A stretch of 64,000 bases of DNA from an uncultured Verrucomicrobia subdivision 3 bacterium (GTDB taxonomy: Bacteria > Verrucomicrobiota > Verrucomicrobiia > Limisphaerales > UBA11358): contig CAILMI010000009.1 in the NCBI GenBank assembly GCA_903835255.1, positions 1 to 64,000 on the forward strand, written 5' to 3'. The translations under genes and the position numbers were made by a program. Below are positions 35,967 to 45,106 of the stretch, in pieces; the first letter of the stretch is position 1, and every line of letters starts with the position of its first letter. The notes beneath the pieces are model-generated. The model saw nothing but the letters and a program-made list of their open reading frames with translations, had not been told where the DNA came from and made no database searches.

Positions 35967-36050
35967 GGTGCCGCGCCCGGGCGCCGGCGATTTCAATCCC
36001 TGTTTCAAATCCTGCTTGCGGGAACAGGCGTGCTGCCAAATCATGGCCGC

Positions 36051-37304
36051 GTGAACATTGAACTCATCAACACCGGCAGCGAATTATTGCTGGGCCGCGT
36101 TCTCAACACGCATCAGCAATGGATCTGCCGGCGCCTGGCCGACCTCGGCTACGTGGTGACCCGCCAGGTGGCTGTGCCGGACACGGCGCGCGACATCCAG
36201 CAAGCCGTCCGCGAGGCCCTGGAGCGGGCGCAGCTGGTGATCGTCACCGGCGGCCTGGGGCCGACGTCGGACGACATCACCCGCGACTTGATCGCCCAAC
36301 TGCTGGGAAAAAAACTCGTGCGCGACCCGGGAATTATGGCGCACATCGAGGGTTATTTCGCCGCGCGCCAGCGCCCGATGCCTGCCAACAACGACGTGCA
36401 GGCGATGGTGCCGGAGGGGGCCCTCGTTTTACCGAACCCCAATGGCACTGCCCCGGGGCTGGCAATGAGGGTTGGGGCGGTGGGGAAGGTTCCCCAATGG
36501 CTGATTCTGCTGCCCGGTCCCCCGCGCGAGTTGCGTCCCCTGTTTGATGCGGACGTGGTGCCGCTGCTGCAGCGGGAATTTCCGCTGGCGGCCGCTTTTG
36601 TCTGCCGAACCTTCCGGAGCGCCGGCCTGGGCGAATCGGCCGTGCAGGAAAAAATCAAGGCGCCTCTGGAAGCGCTCGTGGCGGCCGGGTTGGAGGTGGG
36701 CTATTGCGCGCGGGTGGGTCAGGTGGATGTGCGTCTGACCGCCAGCGGTGCGCAGGCGGCGTCCCTCGTGCAGCAGGGTGGGTCAGTAGTGCGGGGCCTT
36801 CTTAGCGCCAATATCTACGGTTTGGACGACGAGGTCATGGAAGCCGTCGTCGTGGGGCTGTTGACCGGCCGGCACCAGACGCTGGCGCTGGCGGAGTCCT
36901 GCACGGGCGGCGGTCTGGCCAACCGCATCACCCATGTGCCCGGGGCATCGGCTGTTTTTCTGGGCGGCCTGGTGACCTACAGCAACGCGGCGAAGCAGGC
37001 CTTTGCCGGCGTCCGCGCGGAGACCCTGGGCGTTCACGGTCCGGTGAGTGAGGCGGTGGCTCGGGAGATGGCCTCCGGCACCCGCGAAAAGTTCGGGGCG
37101 GATTACGCCCTGGCCGTCACCGGCATCGCTGGCCCGGGCGGCGGCACGCCGGAAATCCCCGTGGGCACGGTCTTCATCGCGCTGGCGGATGCGTCCGGCA
37201 CGGTGGTGGAGCGGCGGTCCAACGTCTATGAGCGGGCCCTGTTCAAGGAGTTAACGGCGCAGCAGGCGCTGGAAATATTGCGGCGCCGGCTGATTTCTGC
37301 TTGA
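36051..37304 (+). CDS. cinA: CinA family protein (NMN amidohydrolase/MoCF domain)
   Basis: Two domains: an N-terminal MoCF_biosynth domain (INTGSELLLGRVLNTHQQWI; VTGGLGPTSDDITRD; LLPGPPRE) and the C-terminal CinA domain (LALAESCTGGGLANRIT; AVTGIAGPGGGTPEIPVGTV), which has NMN deamidase activity in studied members. GTG at 36051 starts MNIELINTGSELLLG; an in-frame GTG at 36030 is an alternative. 417 residues is standard. Confidence 0.92.
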   Translation: MNIELINTGSELLLGRVLNTHQQWICRRLADLGYVVTRQVAVPDTARDIQQAVREALERAQLVIVTGGLGPTSDDITRDLIAQLLGKKLVRDPGIMAHIEGYFAARQRPMPANNDVQAMVPEGALVLPNPNGTAPGLAMRVGAVGKVPQWLILLPGPPRELRPLFDADVVPLLQREFPLAAAFVCRTFRSAGLGESAVQEKIKAPLEALVAAGLEVGYCARVGQVDVRLTASGAQAASLVQQGGSVVRGLLSANIYGLDDEVMEAVVVGLLTGRHQTLALAESCTGGGLANRITHVPGASAVFLGGLVTYSNAAKQAFAGVRAETLGVHGPVSEAVAREMASGTREKFGADYALAVTGIAGPGGGTPEIPVGTVFIALADASGTVVERRSNVYERALFKELTAQQALEILRRRLISA

Positions 37305-37358
37305 GGGCCAAAAACTTTGGCGTAGAGTGGCGTCAGCTGAATTAAACCCCTTCTAAAA

Positions 37359-38660
37359 ATGTCGTTAACCCCTCAATCCCCGGGCCCCGGGCCGGACGCC
37401 GCAACGGAATCCCCCGGGCTGGAACCCGCCCCCAAGCGCCGCGGCACCCTTTTGATTGTGGATGATGAGGAGGGGCCGCGCCAGGCGTTGCGCATGGTCT
37501 TCAAGGACGAGTACGATCTGTTGATGGCGGAGGACGGCCCCGCGGCCATCGAACTGGCCCAGAGCCACGATATTGATGTGGCGGTACTGGACATTCGCAT
37601 GGCGGGCATGTCGGGCATCGAGGTGCTGGAGCGGCTCAAGTATGTGAAGCCGGACATGGAGGCGATCATGCTGACGGCGTTCGAGACGACCGACACCATC
37701 CGGCAGGCCCTGCGGCTGCGGGCGTGTGATTATCTCAACAAGCCGTTTGACCTGGCGGCGATGCGTTCCGCCGTGGGCAAGGCGATGCAGCGGCGCCGGC
37801 TGGAAAGCGAAATCAACACCGGCGCGGAAAAAGTCCAGGAGCTGCTGGTCGAGCTTCAAAATCAGCGGATCGAGGAGCAGATTGCCAAGAAGCGCGGGGA
37901 CATCTACGCCAGCATCATCCACGACATCAATGGCCCGCTCACGGTCATCTCCGGGTTCGTGCAGATTTTGAACCAGCGGTTCAATCGCGCCGAGCGGATG
38001 GAGGTGGAGGACTTGGAATTCGTCAAGCACCGCCTGGATATCGTCACCCGGCAAACGACCAATTGCATCGAAATCTCCCGGCGCTATCTGGATATTCTGA
38101 GGAACAAGCCCGGCCAGCCCATCGCCCCGCGGGTGGGCGTGAACCAGCTGCTCAAGGATCTGGAACATCTGCTGCAGGTGCATCCGAGCCTGCAGGAGAA
38201 CGATTTTAGCATCATGCCGCTCGAGGAGGATATCGGCGTCCTGGTCAATGGCACGGATGTGATCCAGATTTTGCAGAATCTGGCGGTCAACGCTTTTCAA
38301 AGCACGCACTGGCCGCATCGGGTGGAAATCTCCGGCGACGTGCTGCGGGAGCCGATGGATTGGGCGGCGATCAAGGACAGTCCGAACGACCGGCTGTTGA
38401 ATGTGGAGAACGTGGGGCACGCCGCGCCGCTGGTGAAGTTGCAGGTGCGCGACACCGGCCCGGGCATCCCGCTGGAGGTGCTGCCGAAAATCTTCCAGGC
38501 TTACTTCACCACCAAGAGTCCGCGCGAGGGCACGGGTCTGGGGCTTAACATCGTCCAGCGCCTGATCAAGGAGGGCAATGCCGCCCTGCACGTGCACACG
38601 CAGCCCGGCGAGGGCACGACCTTCACGGTCTATCTGCCGGGAGCGGAGCTGGTCAGGTAA
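37359..38660 (+). CDS. Response regulator-histidine kinase hybrid (receiver first)
   Basis: 433 residues. An N-terminal receiver (LLIVDDEEGPRQALR, phospho-Asp in VAVLDIRMAGMSG, LTAFETTD, and KPF) is followed by a short coiled coil, a HisKA region with SIIHDINGPLTVISGF (phospho-His) and a HATPase domain (QILQNLAVNAFQ, RDTGPGIPLEVL, GTGLGLNIVQRL). There is no sensor or membrane domain, so it is cytosolic and probably takes phosphate from another kinase to control its own kinase activity. No output gene is adjacent. Confidence 0.88.
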   Translation: MSLTPQSPGPGPDAATESPGLEPAPKRRGTLLIVDDEEGPRQALRMVFKDEYDLLMAEDGPAAIELAQSHDIDVAVLDIRMAGMSGIEVLERLKYVKPDMEAIMLTAFETTDTIRQALRLRACDYLNKPFDLAAMRSAVGKAMQRRRLESEINTGAEKVQELLVELQNQRIEEQIAKKRGDIYASIIHDINGPLTVISGFVQILNQRFNRAERMEVEDLEFVKHRLDIVTRQTTNCIEISRRYLDILRNKPGQPIAPRVGVNQLLKDLEHLLQVHPSLQENDFSIMPLEEDIGVLVNGTDVIQILQNLAVNAFQSTHWPHRVEISGDVLREPMDWAAIKDSPNDRLLNVENVGHAAPLVKLQVRDTGPGIPLEVLPKIFQAYFTTKSPREGTGLGLNIVQRLIKEGNAALHVHTQPGEGTTFTVYLPGAELVR

Positions 38661-38933
38661 GGGTTTTTAGCGTCCGCGCTTGAGCCCCAGCACGCCCGCG
38701 CCATCGCCTGCCCCCCTCCGGCCGGGTCGCTCGACTCCATCTTCCCGTTTGGCTTGCAGGCCAAATAAGAGGGATAAAAATTAATATACAAGTAGGCTAC
38801 GCTCTTGCGAACACCCTCGCCCAGCGTGGCCTGGTTTGGGGTGGCGCGTACGCAGTCCAAGAAACCGGTCGGTCCGGCCCGCGTGAATTGGCAGCGGCGG
38901 CGGGCAGGGGGCTGTCCGGCGGGACCCTGATTT

Positions 38934-39185
38934 TTAAACCCGAACTCTGAAATAGGAGTGCGCGCCGCAGGGTACGGGCATCGCGCTGCGATGCCCCCGC
39001 CCAGCAGGGCGGAACGAATGGGGATAAGAGCCCGCTTTGCCTGATTGATTTCCGTCGCCTGACGCTGCGCTCGGCGACGGGGACGCCGCAGCGCGGCATC
39101 TCTACCTGGAGTGTTGTGTCTTCCTAGACCCTTGAACCCGAATTTTGAACCATGAACCGCTTGGGCTTCGGAGTTCGGGTTAAAC
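38934..39185. repeat. Dispersed MITE-like repeat, copy with terminal inverted repeats
   Basis: The ends are TTTAAACCCGAACTCTGAAA and, inverted, GTTTAACCCGAACTCCGAAG. Inside are a 9-bp hairpin GGGCATCGC/GCGATGCCC and, near 39133, an extra CCCGAATTTTGAA. No ORF. It occupies most of the gap 38661-39253; the rest shows nothing recognisable. Confidence 0.7.
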
Positions 39186-39253
39186 TGACGGATGCGCTCC
39201 GCTGAAGGCGTTCAGTTCCCTATTAATTCGCCGCCCCGCGGAAGAAGCCTTGA

Positions 39254-39349
39254 TCAGGCGCTCCGGCGGGAGGTGGCCGGCGCCGCCTTGGGCTTTTCTT
39301 TTTTCTTCTTCCGGATTTCTTTTTTCTGACTGCGGTTGCCTTTGGCCAT
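39254..39349 (-). CDS. 31-residue lysine-rich protein
   Basis: This short ORF gives MAKGNRSQKKEIRKKKKEKP followed by KAAPATSRRSA and a TGA. Very short basic proteins starting MAKG(N/Q)xRS and rich in KKEKKKPK are widespread in bacteria and usually missed by gene callers. No function known. It stands alone between a repeat and the carotenoid-type operon. Confidence 0.55.
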   Translation of the reverse strand: MAKGNRSQKKEIRKKKKEKPKAAPATSRRSA

Positions 39350-39422
39350 AATTTTATTTTTTAAGTGGACGCCCAGTTCAGCAGGTTGCCGCTGACTTTA
39401 CAACGGGGAATCACGGGAGATT

Positions 39423-41150
39423 TCAGTTGCTGTCTTTGCTTGTCCGTGGCGCAGGCTTGTCCGCCTGCGGATGTTTGATTTCCTGGAGGGCCTGGAGGGC
39501 CTGGAGGGTGCTGTGTGCCAGCCGTTGCAGCGGCGCGGGGGAGCACTCGCCGTGTTCGCTGGCCAGCACACGGCCGGCGGTGTCCAGCAGGAAGACGTTG
39601 GCCTCATTCTCCCGGCATGGCAGCGCAGCCGGCAGCCGGCCCGAGGCGTCCAGAAGGATGGGATAGCTGCACTGTTGGCGGAATCTTCTGCGGATGAGTC
39701 CCTGGACCCACCCGGGGGCTCCCCGGATATCCGCCACGCCCATCAGGGGCAGGTCCTGACCGCAGCGCGCCTTGAGCGCCACCACCCATGCGGCGATTTG
39801 GTCTGACCCTTTCCGGTCGGAGATAATTAAAATCATTGGCGCGGATTGAGGGAAATGGATGGAATGGTTGGTGCCAAACTGATCAGACAGGTCAAAGCTG
39901 GAGCAGACCCAATTTGTTGCGGCCGCCGCGGTGTCAGCGGAATCGGCCCGGCCCGGACTGGCGGCCAGCAGCGTTGCGAGGGCGAGCATCGGAATAATCC
40001 GGGTAACGTCCGAGGGGGGCGGAGCAGAAGACGCCGGATATTCCCGATTTTTCCAGCGCATTGGGCGGCCCCGGATTTTCCGGGCCAGCGCCTGCCATTG
40101 GATGAGGAGCAGTCCGAGGACGCCGAGGGGGTGCAGCAGGGCGCCCGCCCAGGATTGGCGGAAGCGCCGGGCCGCAATCAGCCGCGGCAGGAGCGCGAGT
40201 CCGCTGGCTAGAGCGGCCAGAAAAAACGCCCGCGATCCCGGTGCCGCCAGCAGCAGCAGGACGAACGGAAGGATTTGGCCGAGCCCCAGCAGGAGGGTGA
40301 AGGGCAGGATTCGGGCGGGGGCCGCGAGGCCTTCGGTGGCGTTTTTGCCCAGGCCGCGCCAGGTTTCCGCGTTGGTGCAATACATCCGGCAGGTGGCCAG
40401 ATCCGTGGCATCAAACAGGTCCGTGGCCCATCCGGCCTGGCGGAATGCGCGCGGCAGCCGGAGGCCGTCGTGCAGGGATTCCCGGAGGCCCGCATGGCCG
40501 CCGCATTTCTGATAGGCATCGCGCCGGGCGATGAAGAGCTGTCCGCAGCCGGCGGCGAACGCGGGCGCCGTGGTCTCACGCATCCGGCGCAGCGGGAGGA
40601 ATCCGAGCAGAATGAAATGGATCAGCGGTATCAGCAGCCGTTCCGCCAGCGTACCGGTTTCCTGGCGCGGCACGCCGCTGGCCAGCCCGGCCTCGCTCTG
40701 CGCCATCCACGCCGTCAGCCGTTGAATCGCATCGGGCGCCAGGCGGACATCGGCATCTAAAAAAATCAGCCACGGATGCCGGGCCAGTCCGGCCAGAACA
40801 TGACAGGCATGGGGCTTGCCGCACCAGCCGGCTGGCAGCGGCGGCGCCGTTTCCAGGCGCACCCGCGGGTCGCGCGCCGCGAGGGCGGCGACGAGGGCCG
40901 CGGTGCCGTCGGTGGACTGGTCATCGAGCACGATGACTTCCAGCGCGGGTGCGGGGCAGGCGAGCACGGCTTCGAGGGTGGCGCGGAGGTTGAGTTCCTC
41001 ATTGCGCGCCGGGATCAGGACGCTGACCGGCGGTACGGGGTCGGGGCCGGATTTTGGGAGTCGGCGATAGGCCGAAAGGTTGGCCAGAAAAAGGCCGCAG
41101 GGCAGGGCGGCTACAATCAGGGCGAGGAAGGCCAGGATTTCCAGATTCAT
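39423..41150 (-). CDS. Family 2 glycosyltransferase fused to a redoxin-like domain (CrtQ-like)
   Basis: Residues 1-~375 are a membrane glycosyltransferase like CrtQ of staphyloxanthin synthesis: N-terminal helix, PVSVLIPARNEELNLRATLE, LDDQSTDGTAALVAAL, DxD in FLDADVRLAP, and several C-terminal helices. A further hydrophobic segment (MLALATLLAASPGRA) then leads to ~150 residues (~414-560) with a thioredoxin-like pattern (PMILIISDRKGSDQIAAW... YPILLDASGRLPAAL... NVFLLDTAGRVL) but no CxxC. The fusion is unusual. ATG at 41150 overlaps the acyltransferase stop (ATGA). It is the last gene of the operon and probably adds a sugar to the carotenoid end group. Confidence 0.8.
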   Translation of the reverse strand: MNLEILAFLALIVAALPCGLFLANLSAYRRLPKSGPDPVPPVSVLIPARNEELNLRATLEAVLACPAPALEVIVLDDQSTDGTAALVAALAARDPRVRLETAPPLPAGWCGKPHACHVLAGLARHPWLIFLDADVRLAPDAIQRLTAWMAQSEAGLASGVPRQETGTLAERLLIPLIHFILLGFLPLRRMRETTAPAFAAGCGQLFIARRDAYQKCGGHAGLRESLHDGLRLPRAFRQAGWATDLFDATDLATCRMYCTNAETWRGLGKNATEGLAAPARILPFTLLLGLGQILPFVLLLLAAPGSRAFFLAALASGLALLPRLIAARRFRQSWAGALLHPLGVLGLLLIQWQALARKIRGRPMRWKNREYPASSAPPPSDVTRIIPMLALATLLAASPGRADSADTAAAATNWVCSSFDLSDQFGTNHSIHFPQSAPMILIISDRKGSDQIAAWVVALKARCGQDLPLMGVADIRGAPGWVQGLIRRRFRQQCSYPILLDASGRLPAALPCRENEANVFLLDTAGRVLASEHGECSPAPLQRLAHSTLQALQALQEIKHPQADKPAPRTSKDSN

Positions 41151-41959
41151 TGCGCGCCGTGCTCCTTTTGGAAGGACTGTCCGCGCAGTCGGGCTTGCAT
41201 CGAGCGCCACCAGTCGTAGAGGCCGCCCTGGCCGGCCCCGCCGCGCAGCAGGGTTTTAAACTCCGCCGGATCCCGCCGCTGGACCTGAAGGGTGAGCGCG
41301 TCCTGCGTGGCGGCCAGTTTCTGCTCGAACAGCGCCGTCCATCCGGCGGCATCGCGGCTTGCGGCGTCCGCCGCGCCGATAGTCACCGGCTCGCCAAAGC
41401 GCACCAGGATTTCCGGCAGCCGCTCTTCCCAAAAAATGAGCTCGGTGGCCATGGGCAAAAAGACCGCCCCCTCGGCGCGCGCCGCCAGATGCCCCAGCCC
41501 GGCCTCAAATCGGACCGGCCGTTCGCGCACATCCGCAAAGCGCCCCTGCGGCGTGATCAATAGCAGGGTGTCGGGCGCGCTCAGGAGATTGTTGGCGGTG
41601 CGGAGAAATTGCGCCGCGCCCCGCCGCGTGCTGCGCTCCACCCCGAAGAATCCGAGCTTCCGGAACAGTTTGTATTTTTGGAGCGCGGCCGCATCCATCG
41701 GCGCAAACGCATTGCGACCGCCAAAGAATTCCGCCTTTAACACCAGCCCCACCAGCGGATCCCACCACGAGGAATGGTTGCCATAAAGGACCAGCGCCCT
41801 GGCAGTGTCCGGAGGCGGAAACCCGTCGCGCGCGACGCGGAGTGAATGAAAATGGCGCCGCAGGTATCGGCGGGAATAGGCGATGAACCAGCGGAGGAGC
41901 CAGGGCGAAATTACCGGACCCGACTCCTCCGCCGGGCGAGATCGGTTCGGCTGGCTCAT
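41147..41959 (-). CDS. PlsC-type acyltransferase, possible carotenoid acyltransferase (CrtO-like)
   Basis: A 270-residue acyltransferase with the HX4D motif NHSSWWDP, the FGVERSTRRG block and LITPQGRFADV (PEGTR-like). In the staphyloxanthin route the last step is addition of a fatty acid to the sugar; position between the oxidase and the glycosyltransferase makes that role likely here, though the family also acts on glycerolipids. ATG at 41959 has a strong GGAGGAGGG just upstream, rare in this window. The 88-base gap before it contains a short GC stem (42011-42023) followed by GTTTTATTTT on the minus strand, a possible weak attenuator. Confidence 0.8.
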   Translation of the reverse strand: MSQPNRSRPAEESGPVISPWLLRWFIAYSRRYLRRHFHSLRVARDGFPPPDTARALVLYGNHSSWWDPLVGLVLKAEFFGGRNAFAPMDAAALQKYKLFRKLGFFGVERSTRRGAAQFLRTANNLLSAPDTLLLITPQGRFADVRERPVRFEAGLGHLAARAEGAVFLPMATELIFWEERLPEILVRFGEPVTIGAADAASRDAAGWTALFEQKLAATQDALTLQVQRRDPAEFKTLLRGGAGQGGLYDWWRSMQARLRGQSFQKEHGAQ

Positions 41960-42047
41960 ACCCTCCTCCGCGCGTTGCCTAAGAGGTTGCCCGCCCAAAG
42001 AAAATAAAACTCCGGCTCCCGGAATCTGTTTTTTTTGGGAGTGAGAT

Positions 42048-43604
42048 TCATGCGGTCTGGGAGAGGAGTTCGGATTCGGGGGAAAGCGACCCGGTCCCGC
42101 CATCCCGGTCGAGCGTGTCGCCGGCGATCCAGCCGCTCATAAGCACCATGGGCATGCCTGGGCCGGGATGCGCGGCGCCGCCCGCCAGATACAGCCCGCG
42201 CACATCCGGCGACCGGTTGCCCGGCTTGAAGGCGCCCAGGAAACGGCCGTGACTGGCCAGCCCGTAAATCGCCCCGTCCAACACCTGATACCGGTCGTGG
42301 ATATCCTGGGGCGTCAGCGCCCGCTCGAACACGATCCGGTCCTCGATGTCCTTCATGCCTCCGGTGGTCTTGAGCTTGTCCAGGATGACCTTCCGGTAGC
42401 TGGGGAAAAGCGTGCGCCAGTCGTGATGCGGTCGCAGGTGCGGCGTGTGGACCAGGACGTACAGGGCCTCGCCGCCGGCGGGCGCGGTGCCGGGTTCGCT
42501 GCAGGTGGTCGCCGCCAGATAGCAGGTGGGATCGGGGGCGGGCTCCCCTTTTTTATAGATGAAATCAAACTCCTCATGCGGGTCGCGGCTGAAGACGAAG
42601 TCGTGATGGGCCAGGTGCTCATAGCGGCGGTTCAGGCCGAGATACAGCACCACGCCGGAGCAGGCGGGCTCGTAACGGCGGCGCCGCTCGAATGCGGCTC
42701 CTGCCGGTCCCCCGAGCAGTTCGCGGTGGGTGCGGACCGAGTCGCTGTTGGAGACTACGGCCGACAGCTCGATTTCCCGGCCGTCGCCGGTGCGCACGCC
42801 GGTGACGGCGCCCTCGCGGGTCAGGATTTTATCAATCGGGGTGCCGGTCTGGATTTCCACGCCGAGTTCCCGCGCGAGGGCGGCCAGCGCGCGGGGCACG
42901 GCCGCGGTGCCGCCGAGGGGGTACCAGATGCCCTCGTCGGTCTGCATATGGGCGATGCCGCACAGGACCGCGGGGGAGCCGGATGGCGAGGAGCCGACAT
43001 ACTGGGTGAAGTGGTCCATCATCTGCGCCACGCGTGGGTCCGGGGTGTGCGCGCGGACGACGCCGGCCACCGTGCGGCCCATCTTCATATTCATCACGTC
43101 GCTCAGGACGCCCGGCTGGAGCGAGGCCTTGAAGTCGAACATGTCGCGCAGGCCGCCGATGGGCTTATAGAAAAAATAGCGCTGGGAGATGTCGTTGAGT
43201 TTTTTGGAAAGCTCCATGAACTGCCGGTAACGGGCGCCGGAGCGGGTGCCGGGCGAAAACAAGTCGAGCCGGTCGGCCATCGCCGCTGTGTCCTGCTCCA
43301 GATCGAGGCGGGAGCCATCGGCGAAGAAACAGCGCCATTGGGGATCGAGGCGCACCAATTCGAGATAGTCCTCTATCCGACGCCCGGCTTCGCTGAAGAT
43401 GCGCCGCAGCACGGAGGGGATGGTCACGATGGTCGGGCCCATGTCGAAACGGAATCCTCCGCCCTCGAGCACCGCCGCCTTGCCGCCCAGCCAGTCGTTG
43501 CGCTCGAACAGGATGACGCGATGGCCCCGCGCGGCCAGGGTGCAGGCCGCCGCCAGGCCGCCCAGACCGCCGCCGATGATGCCGATGGGAAGAGACTTTT
43601 TCAT
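42048..43604 (-). CDS. CrtP/CrtN-type carotenoid oxidase or desaturase
   Basis: A 518-residue FAD protein of the CrtI/CrtN family: dinucleotide site GIIGGGLGGLAAACTLA, FERNDWLGGKAA, FDMGPTIVTIPS, and C-terminal LYLAGGAAHPGPGMPMV. Paired with another CrtN-like enzyme and an aldehyde dehydrogenase, it is most simply the oxidase that converts the terminal methyl of a C30 chain to an aldehyde (CrtP/CrtNb role), but sequence alone does not separate desaturase from oxidase. Its ATG overlaps the dehydrogenase stop. Confidence 0.82.
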   Translation of the reverse strand: MKKSLPIGIIGGGLGGLAAACTLAARGHRVILFERNDWLGGKAAVLEGGGFRFDMGPTIVTIPSVLRRIFSEAGRRIEDYLELVRLDPQWRCFFADGSRLDLEQDTAAMADRLDLFSPGTRSGARYRQFMELSKKLNDISQRYFFYKPIGGLRDMFDFKASLQPGVLSDVMNMKMGRTVAGVVRAHTPDPRVAQMMDHFTQYVGSSPSGSPAVLCGIAHMQTDEGIWYPLGGTAAVPRALAALARELGVEIQTGTPIDKILTREGAVTGVRTGDGREIELSAVVSNSDSVRTHRELLGGPAGAAFERRRRYEPACSGVVLYLGLNRRYEHLAHHDFVFSRDPHEEFDFIYKKGEPAPDPTCYLAATTCSEPGTAPAGGEALYVLVHTPHLRPHHDWRTLFPSYRKVILDKLKTTGGMKDIEDRIVFERALTPQDIHDRYQVLDGAIYGLASHGRFLGAFKPGNRSPDVRGLYLAGGAAHPGPGMPMVLMSGWIAGDTLDRDGGTGSLSPESELLSQTA

Positions 43605-45106
43605 GTGTGATCCGTGGAATTTGAACGGTGTTTAAGAGATTTTAAAATCTGGGTCAGACCCTGCCAGCGCATCCGCCAGCCGCGCCCGTGCGCGGCCCGG
43701 ATGTAGCCCGTAAATAATGCGGAGTCGCCCGCGTGCGGGGCGTCCAGATGGGGCCGGGCCTTTCCGCGGCGGACAGAGAGAACCTTGGGCGCGGTCATTT
43801 CCAGCAGGCCTTCCGAGCCGCGTGTGACGCCAAAGCCGCTGCGGCCCCGTCCGCCAAAGGGCAGGCGCGGGTCCGCGGTGGGCACAATCACATCGTTGAT
43901 GATCACCCCGCCGACGCGGAGGCGGGCAGCCAGGGAGCGGGCCGCGGCTTCGTCGCTACTGAACAGGGTGGCGCTGAGGGCGTAGGGGCATTGCGCTGCA
44001 AACGCAATCGCCTCCTCGTCATTGGCCACGGTAAGGAGCGAGAGCACCGGGGCAAAAATATCCTCACGCACCAGCCGCATCCCAGGTGTGACACCGGTGA
44101 AAATCAGCGGCAGGCGGAGTGAGCCGTCCGACGCGATGGCTCCGGTCAGCAGGCGCGCGCCCGCAGCCAAAGTTTCCCTGAGGAGTTCTGCCAGGTGTGG
44201 ATTTGGCGGCAGGGTGTCGTTGGTATTCTTATCGGGAGGGAATCGCCGAGACAGGCGGTCGGCGAGTTCCGCCGCCCGGGTGGGATGCACCAGCACGCGG
44301 CGCGGGGCGATGCAGGTGGCGCTGCCGTTGAGGCGCAGTCCAAAGGCAAGGGATCGGACGACCAGATCTAGATTCGCGTCGTCGCGAACGATCAGGGCGT
44401 CGCAACCGGAGAGTTCCACCGTGGCGGGCGTGAGGGTGGTGGCGCATTGGTGGAGCACCGCTTCGCCGGTTGTGGTATTGCCGGTCAGGAAAACTTTGTC
44501 CACGCCGCACCGGATGGCGGCTTGCGCTGCGGCGGGCGTTTCCGGAAGCACCTGGCAGAGGTTGGAATCCAGTCCCGCGTTTGCGAGGAGTCTGGCCAGT
44601 GCCGCAGCGGCAGGTCCGCCTCCGTGTCCGGGCTTGATTAGAACGGCGTTGCCGGCGGCGAGCGCTTGCAGCATTTGTACGCCTGGCAGGAAGAGCGGGT
44701 AATTGCCGGGCCCGATGAGGAGCACCACGCCGTGAGGTTCGCGGTGAATCTCGCTGCGCAGGCCGCCCAGCCAGAACGGCCGCCCGCGCGGGCCCAGGCG
44801 CCGGGGCTGGAGCGTTTTCCGGGCGGTGCGCTCGAGAAAACGGCAGGCCTCGGCCAATGGCAACACCTCAGAGGTCAGAATTTCAGCGATAGAACGGGGG
44901 CGTAGTATGGCGGCGGACTCTGCGAGTGCGATCGCCTGTTCCGCTATCAAGGCGCGGACGCAGCGCAGCTTTTTTAGTCGGATTGCCACGGGCAGCGCGC
45001 TCCAGTTGGTCTGCGCGCTGCGCGCCGTGAGGATGGCCTGATTGACCCTGTCCTCCAGCACGCTGTCCGCGGCGACGGTGGGGTCGCGATGAATCAAGGC
45101 GGTCAT
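43601..45106 (-). CDS. Aldehyde dehydrogenase, probable carotenoid aldehyde oxidation
   Basis: A 501-residue NAD(P)-dependent aldehyde dehydrogenase: LIGPGNYPLFLPGVQMLQAL, LIKPGHGG, FLTGNTTTGE, catalytic Glu in VELSGCDA and catalytic Cys in LNGSATCIAPRRV. Both ends overlap CrtN-family genes by four bases. The order crtN-ald-crtN is the one known from C30 carotenoid clusters of methanotrophs, and AldH oxidises the carotenoid aldehyde to the acid in staphyloxanthin synthesis. The last ~45 residues are an unusual extension. Confidence 0.85.
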   Translation of the reverse strand: MTALIHRDPTVAADSVLEDRVNQAILTARSAQTNWSALPVAIRLKKLRCVRALIAEQAIALAESAAILRPRSIAEILTSEVLPLAEACRFLERTARKTLQPRRLGPRGRPFWLGGLRSEIHREPHGVVLLIGPGNYPLFLPGVQMLQALAAGNAVLIKPGHGGGPAAAALARLLANAGLDSNLCQVLPETPAAAQAAIRCGVDKVFLTGNTTTGEAVLHQCATTLTPATVELSGCDALIVRDDANLDLVVRSLAFGLRLNGSATCIAPRRVLVHPTRAAELADRLSRRFPPDKNTNDTLPPNPHLAELLRETLAAGARLLTGAIASDGSLRLPLIFTGVTPGMRLVREDIFAPVLSLLTVANDEEAIAFAAQCPYALSATLFSSDEAAARSLAARLRVGGVIINDVIVPTADPRLPFGGRGRSGFGVTRGSEGLLEMTAPKVLSVRRGKARPHLDAPHAGDSALFTGYIRAAHGRGWRMRWQGLTQILKSLKHRSNSTDHT

